Part shown: one piece after another, positions 7,158-10,577 of the stretch
How positions within the stretch are numbered: the first letter of the stretch is position 1
Layout: the number at the start of each line of letters is the position of its first letter
Assembly: GCA_947174965.1 (NCBI GenBank)
Contig: CAMWKY010000050.1
Location: forward strand, 1-10,577
DNA from: an uncultured Ruminococcus sp.
Lineage (GTDB): Bacteria > Bacillota > Clostridia > Oscillospirales > Ruminococcaceae
Direction: 5' to 3'
DNA: 10,577 nucleotides
Made by a program: the position numbers and the translations under genes
The notes under the pieces: model-generated
Told to the model about the DNA's origin: nothing
What the model saw: only the letters and a program-made list of their open reading frames with translations
Database searches by the model: none

Positions 7158-7856
7158 CTGCATATCATTCCATTTATATCCATAGCCCCATATAGTTATG
7201 ATATATTTCGGGCTTGACGGTTCTTCCTCAATCTTCATGCGGATACGTCTTATATTAACATCAACTATCTTGTCGTCACCGTAATAGCTTTCGCCCCATA
7301 TGTGATTGAGAATACTTGCACGGTCAAGAGCAGTGTTCTTGTTATTCATGAAATACTCAAGAATCTGATATTCAACCTGTGTAAGTTCTATCGGCTCACC
7401 GCTTTTTGTTACAGTACGGCTTTTAAGATTAAGCACAAAAGGTCCACTTTCAATTACAGACTGCTTTTCATTCTTGATAAAGCTCATACAAACACGCCTG
7501 TAAATTGCGTCAACTCTTGCGGTAAGTTCAGAGGGCGAAAATGGCTTTGTGATATAATCGTCCGCACCAATCATCAATCCGCTGACTTTATCCATTTCCT
7601 GCGTTCTTGCCGTAAGCATTATTATACCTATAGTTGAGCTTTTTTCCCTGATTTTCTTGCATACAGTAAAGCCGTCAATACCGGGCATCATAATATCAAG
7701 AAGTACAATATCAAAATTGCCATGTTCTATCTCAAAAGTCTTAAGCGCAGATTCTCCGCAGTTTACGTCAACAACATCATATCCCGCACGTCTCAAATTT
7801 ATAACAATAAACTCTCTTATTGTGTCTTCGTCTTCACATATTAAAATACGTTTCAA
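7155..7856 (-). CDS. OmpR/PhoB-family response regulator
   Basis: A 233-residue DNA-binding response regulator, predicted partner of the kinase it overlaps. The receiver domain (about 2-115) has acidic E8-D9, phospho-acceptor D54 (VLLDIMMPG), T82 (MLTA) and K104 (TKPF). The winged-helix effector domain (about 138-228) carries ELTQVEYQILEYF, the recognition segment DVNIRRIRMKIE and the wing IITIWGYGYKW. The start must be TTG at 7856-7854. The in-frame codons before it run TGA, GTA, TTT, so a stop blocks any upstream start, and the TTG is needed to include the first receiver strand (KRILICEDE). A modest SD (GGGAG, 7866-7870) lies 9 nt upstream. It begins 19 nt after the lipoprotein stop. Target genes cannot be told from this window. 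Confidence 0.94.
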   Translation of the reverse strand: MKRILICEDEDTIREFIVINLRRAGYDVVDVNCGESALKTFEIEHGNFDIVLLDIMMPGIDGFTVCKKIREKSSTIGIIMLTARTQEMDKVSGLMIGADDYITKPFSPSELTARVDAIYRRVCMSFIKNEKQSVIESGPFVLNLKSRTVTKSGEPIELTQVEYQILEYFMNNKNTALDRASILNHIWGESYYGDDKIVDVNIRRIRMKIEEEPSSPKYIITIWGYGYKWNDMQ

Positions 7857-7865
7857 AAATACTCA

Positions 7866-7870
7866 CTCCC
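7866..7870 (-). promoter_or_regulatory. Shine-Dalgarno for the TTG-started response regulator
   Basis: GGGAG is read on the minus strand, with a 9-nt spacer to the TTG at 7856-7854. It lies in the 19-nt gap after the lipoprotein gene, the largest gap in the window, and supports the non-ATG start. Confidence 0.6.
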
Positions 7871-7875
7871 TTTTG

Positions 7876-9201
7876 TTAATTTTTGTAGACAAATCCTATA
7901 GCCATATCAGACGAACTTATATTCAAGCCTGAATCTGTTTCAGTTGAGGGCGGTATATATGCAAGATATGACAACTCTCCTTTTGTGCGTAGAATCATAT
8001 ATCCTGTATAAAGTCTGTCCTCTCTTGAAGCTTCATCTTCTGCACAATATATACGCAGAAGTTCACGTCCTATTTCACCATTTTCTGCGCCTTTGTTATA
8101 CATACAGAAAACTATTTCATCATTTATAGCATCTCTTTTTATTGTAACCTTATTATTCCATTTTTCAGGGAAAATAAAAATATATCCATTTCCGATACTA
8201 TAATAAGATGTATATTTCAGTTCAAGCTTATTGTTTTCGTTGATATACAGCCAGTTTGTAAGATTAATCTGTTCTCCTGCCGAAACATTTTCATAGCCGG
8301 GTGAAATAGTCTGAACAGGTATTTCAAGCTGACCATCACCGTCAACGTCATAAGAACTACAGCCGGACGGACGTAGCGTTGCATTTGATTCCTCCTGATT
8401 TGAAAAAATCTTGTGCAAGCCTTTTTCGTCCATATAGATTATATCAGTCTGAATAAATCCAGTACCTGAAAGAGCATCTATATAAAGTCCTCTGTTTCCG
8501 CTTTTAAGTTCTCCATATCCCACGCTGTCAAATTCTGTAAAACTTCCGCTTAATTCGATGCGTGAACGGTGATACTTTCCGTTGCTGTCAAGCTTATAAG
8601 CCTCTGCAACGGCAGGGTCATTGCCTGCCGAGCCTTTTAAAATCAAAAACTCACTTTCGGAATCACGGTCAAGGTCTGTAATATCTATAAAAGAATATGA
8701 TTCAGAGAAAGTGCGTTCAAGTTCGCCCGAACTATAGCTGTATATTGTTGCTGTTTTCTCACTTCTGTTTATAAGGCTGCTTCCTATAATAAGATTCATT
8801 CGCTGATTTTCACCAAGTCTTGAAATCATGACACGCTCAATCTCTGAGCCGTCAGCAGGAGTGTCATAAACAGACCGCCATTTTCCGCTGTCACTGTCAA
8901 GAATATTTATTCTCAATGTGTTTTCCTCAACGGCAAGACCTTTTTTTTCATAGAATACAAATGCTTCGTTACTTCCGTCGCCGTCAATATCCTCTAGTAT
9001 AAATGCAGAAAGATATTTTCCCGATTTCGGATATTTCAGGCTTATTGAATCACCGACAGCATCAGTCAATGCACTGTAAATCTGTTCCTGCTCCAGACTG
9101 AGTTTAGGCGGTTTCATAAGTGTGTCAATGCTTGTACCAAATGCACACCCTGTAAGCATCACTATAATTAAAAATACCGCTGTAAATTTGAATTTATACA
9201 T
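7876..9201 (-). CDS. Putative lipoprotein with DxDxDG (VCBS/FG-GAP-like) motifs
   Basis: I do not recognise a named family. The 441 residues begin with a charged N-terminus and hydrophobic stretch ending in the lipobox LTGC with C19 as the predicted lipidated residue, so the mature protein should be anchored outside the membrane. Three acidic motifs recur: DIDGDGSNE (71-79), DLDRDSESE (176-184, degenerate) and DVDGDGQLE (285-293). Each is followed by a hydrophobic strand, as in VCBS/FG-GAP beta-propeller repeats where the loop binds calcium. Looser echoes are LDSDSGKWR (101-109) and LDSNGKYHR (205-213). The start overlaps the citrate synthase stop (TAATG) and lacks a normally spaced SD; an AGAGGA lies too far upstream. 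The regulator and kinase follow, which suggests an accessory or sensory role for the two-component system, by inference only. A run of eight A occurs at 8941-8948 in Lys codons. Confidence 0.85.
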   Translation of the reverse strand: MYKFKFTAVFLIIVMLTGCAFGTSIDTLMKPPKLSLEQEQIYSALTDAVGDSISLKYPKSGKYLSAFILEDIDGDGSNEAFVFYEKKGLAVEENTLRINILDSDSGKWRSVYDTPADGSEIERVMISRLGENQRMNLIIGSSLINRSEKTATIYSYSSGELERTFSESYSFIDITDLDRDSESEFLILKGSAGNDPAVAEAYKLDSNGKYHRSRIELSGSFTEFDSVGYGELKSGNRGLYIDALSGTGFIQTDIIYMDEKGLHKIFSNQEESNATLRPSGCSSYDVDGDGQLEIPVQTISPGYENVSAGEQINLTNWLYINENNKLELKYTSYYSIGNGYIFIFPEKWNNKVTIKRDAINDEIVFCMYNKGAENGEIGRELLRIYCAEDEASREDRLYTGYMILRTKGELSYLAYIPPSTETDSGLNISSSDMAIGFVYKN

Positions 9202-9203
9202 TA
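9199..9203 (-). promoter_or_regulatory. TAATG stop/start overlap, citrate synthase to lipoprotein
   Basis: The gltA TAA and the lipoprotein ATG share one A. No SD of normal spacing precedes the ATG, so reinitiation by ribosomes ending gltA is the likely way the lipoprotein is translated. The two genes should therefore be on one transcript. Confidence 0.6.
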
Positions 9204-10568
9204 ATCTTGATTTTTTCTGTCCTCTAATTTGACATATTTAAGTTCCTGTGCAATAGCCTTATATGCAGGACGGATAATTCTGTTTCCTGTCATCGTTTCT
9301 TCCATTCTGTGAGCTGCCCAGCCTGACATTCTTGCAACAGCAAAAAGCGGTGTAAAGAGTTCATCAGGTATACCTAACATACGGTAAACAAGTCCTGAAT
9401 ACATATCAACATTTGCACACATAGCCTTTGCATTTCCTTTTACTTCCTTGAAAATTTCGGGAGTAAGACGCTCAACCGTTTCAAGAAGTCTGAACTCTGC
9501 TTCAATTTCTTTGCCCTTTGCAAGTTCAAATGCCTTTTTCTTGAGAATAACTGCACGTGGGTCGGAAATTGTATATACAGCATGACCCATTCCGTAAATA
9601 AGTCCTGATTTGTCGTTTGTTTCCTTGCGGATTGTCTTGCGCATATAGTCAGCAACTTCTCCTTCGTCTTCCCAGTTCTTTATATTAGCTTTAAAATTGT
9701 CAAGCATATTGATAACCTTGATATTCGCACCTCCGTGGCGTGAGCCTTTGAGTGAGCATATAGCTGATGAATACGCTGAATATGGGTCAGTACCTGATGA
9801 CGTGAGAACACGGCAGGTAAATGTGGAGTTGTTTCCTCCGCCATGTTCAGCCTGCAACATGAGAAGTGTATCAAGCATCTGTGCTTCTTCCTTTGTGTAT
9901 TGTCTGTCGGGACGGAGCATCGAAAGTATGCACTGTGCTGTATTTTCCTCATAATTAATCGGGTGCATAATCATACTTGCATTATCAAACACACGTCGCT
10001 TAACCTGATAAGCATTAACCATGATGACAGGAAGTTTCGCAATAAGACTTACTGCTGTTCGCATTTCACTTTCAAGACCCTTGTTTTCGCAGTCGTCATC
10101 ATATGAATAAAGTGCAAGAACAGAACGTGCAAGCTTATTCATGATGTTCTTTGATGGAGCTTTCAGAATCATATCTTCAACAAATCCACCCGGCAAATCT
10201 CTTTTAAGTGAAATGTATGTAGAAAACATCTGCAATTCCTGCGGTGTCGGGAGATGACCAAAAAGAAGAAGAAAAGCTGTTTCCTCATAGCCGTATCTGT
10301 CTTCTGCCTCAACATTTGCAACAATGTCATTTATGTTATATCCTCTGTAGATAAGCTGTCCCGGAATTGGAAAAACTTCACCTTCATTAAGCATATATCC
10401 GTGAACATTGCATATATTCGTGATTCCTGCAACAACACCTGTTCCATCACTGTTGCGCAGTCCTCTTTTTACGTGATATTTTTCGTAAAGATTTTGTTCT
10501 ATAACAGAATTTTCTGCAAGCTTTTCGCATAAACCTGTAATATTAGCACCTGAAATAAATATTGACAT
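9201..10568 (-). CDS. gltA: Citrate (Si)-synthase, clostridial type
   Basis: Condenses oxaloacetate and acetyl-CoA to citrate in the cytoplasm, probably for glutamate synthesis in an anaerobe. The 455 residues contain AEHGGGNNSTF with H242, GSRHGGANIKV with H278, GMGHAVYTISDPRA with H329 and catalytic Asp at D388 (NVDMYSG). H242, H329 and D388 correspond by position to His274, His320 and Asp375 of pig citrate synthase. PLFAVARMSGWAAHRMEE (407-424) is a typical C-terminal signature. The N-terminal extension with EKYHVKRGLRNSDGTGVVAGIT (about 29-50) matches the clostridial branch. The start is the ATG at 10568-10566. Only 9 nt lie upstream (codons GCA GAT AAT, no stop), so the SD is off-window and a longer start cannot be excluded. 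2-methylcitrate synthase is possible, but no prp genes are nearby. The stop overlaps the lipoprotein start. Confidence 0.92.
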   Translation of the reverse strand: MSIFISGANITGLCEKLAENSVIEQNLYEKYHVKRGLRNSDGTGVVAGITNICNVHGYMLNEGEVFPIPGQLIYRGYNINDIVANVEAEDRYGYEETAFLLLFGHLPTPQELQMFSTYISLKRDLPGGFVEDMILKAPSKNIMNKLARSVLALYSYDDDCENKGLESEMRTAVSLIAKLPVIMVNAYQVKRRVFDNASMIMHPINYEENTAQCILSMLRPDRQYTKEEAQMLDTLLMLQAEHGGGNNSTFTCRVLTSSGTDPYSAYSSAICSLKGSRHGGANIKVINMLDNFKANIKNWEDEGEVADYMRKTIRKETNDKSGLIYGMGHAVYTISDPRAVILKKKAFELAKGKEIEAEFRLLETVERLTPEIFKEVKGNAKAMCANVDMYSGLVYRMLGIPDELFTPLFAVARMSGWAAHRMEETMTGNRIIRPAYKAIAQELKYVKLEDRKNQD

Positions 10569-10577
10569 ATTATCTGC

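Noticed and set aside
10254..10290. Plus-strand purine run (AAAAAGAAGAAGAAAAG) as a regulatory or repeat element
   Set aside because: It is the complement of Leu/Phe codons (AFLLLFGH) in citrate synthase and needs no other explanation.

Overview
The window looks like a chromosomal core-genome segment from a low-GC Gram-positive anaerobe of the class Clostridia, most likely a Ruminococcus-like member of the Oscillospiraceae. I base this on the AT-rich codon usage, the strong GGAGG-type Shine-Dalgarno (SD) sequences, the DUF1385/prmC pair, the RecA-RecX-RimO-PgsA group and the style of the two-component system. The taxon is inferred, not proven. I see no mobile element, CRISPR array, tRNA, rRNA or phage gene.

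All genes lie on the minus strand, so transcription runs from high to low coordinates. In that direction the order is: citrate synthase (10568-9201), a lipoprotein with DxDxDG motifs (9201-7876), an OmpR-type response regulator (7856-7155), its sensor histidine kinase (7155-5758), a DUF1385 membrane protein (5740-4823), prmC (4829-3975), recA (3969-2812), recX (2809-2177), rimO (2174-843), pgsA (846-262), and the first 83 codons of a DtxR-like regulator (250 to beyond position 1). No gap exceeds 19 nt and five junctions overlap. No stretch over 300 bases lacks a gene, and I see no intergenic space for a promoter or terminator. The run may be one long transcript or several with promoters inside genes.

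Three functional groups can be read. The upstream group joins central carbon entry (citrate synthase) to a possible envelope-sensing unit (lipoprotein, regulator, kinase), held together by two TAATG stop/start overlaps. The middle group concerns translation and genome maintenance: PrmC methylates release factors, RecA carries out recombination and RecX modulates RecA. The downstream group contains RimO (ribosomal protein S12 methylthiolation), PgsA (phosphatidylglycerol phosphate synthesis) and a winged-helix regulator.

Most of this is housekeeping. The points worth a second look are the DtxR-like regulator, which lacks the metal-ligand positions I can check and has five cysteines; the lipoprotein/two-component unit; three SD-less genes that all start at a TAATG string; and the embedding of recA behind prmC with no visible SOS box. 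I do not find a convincing undescribed system.
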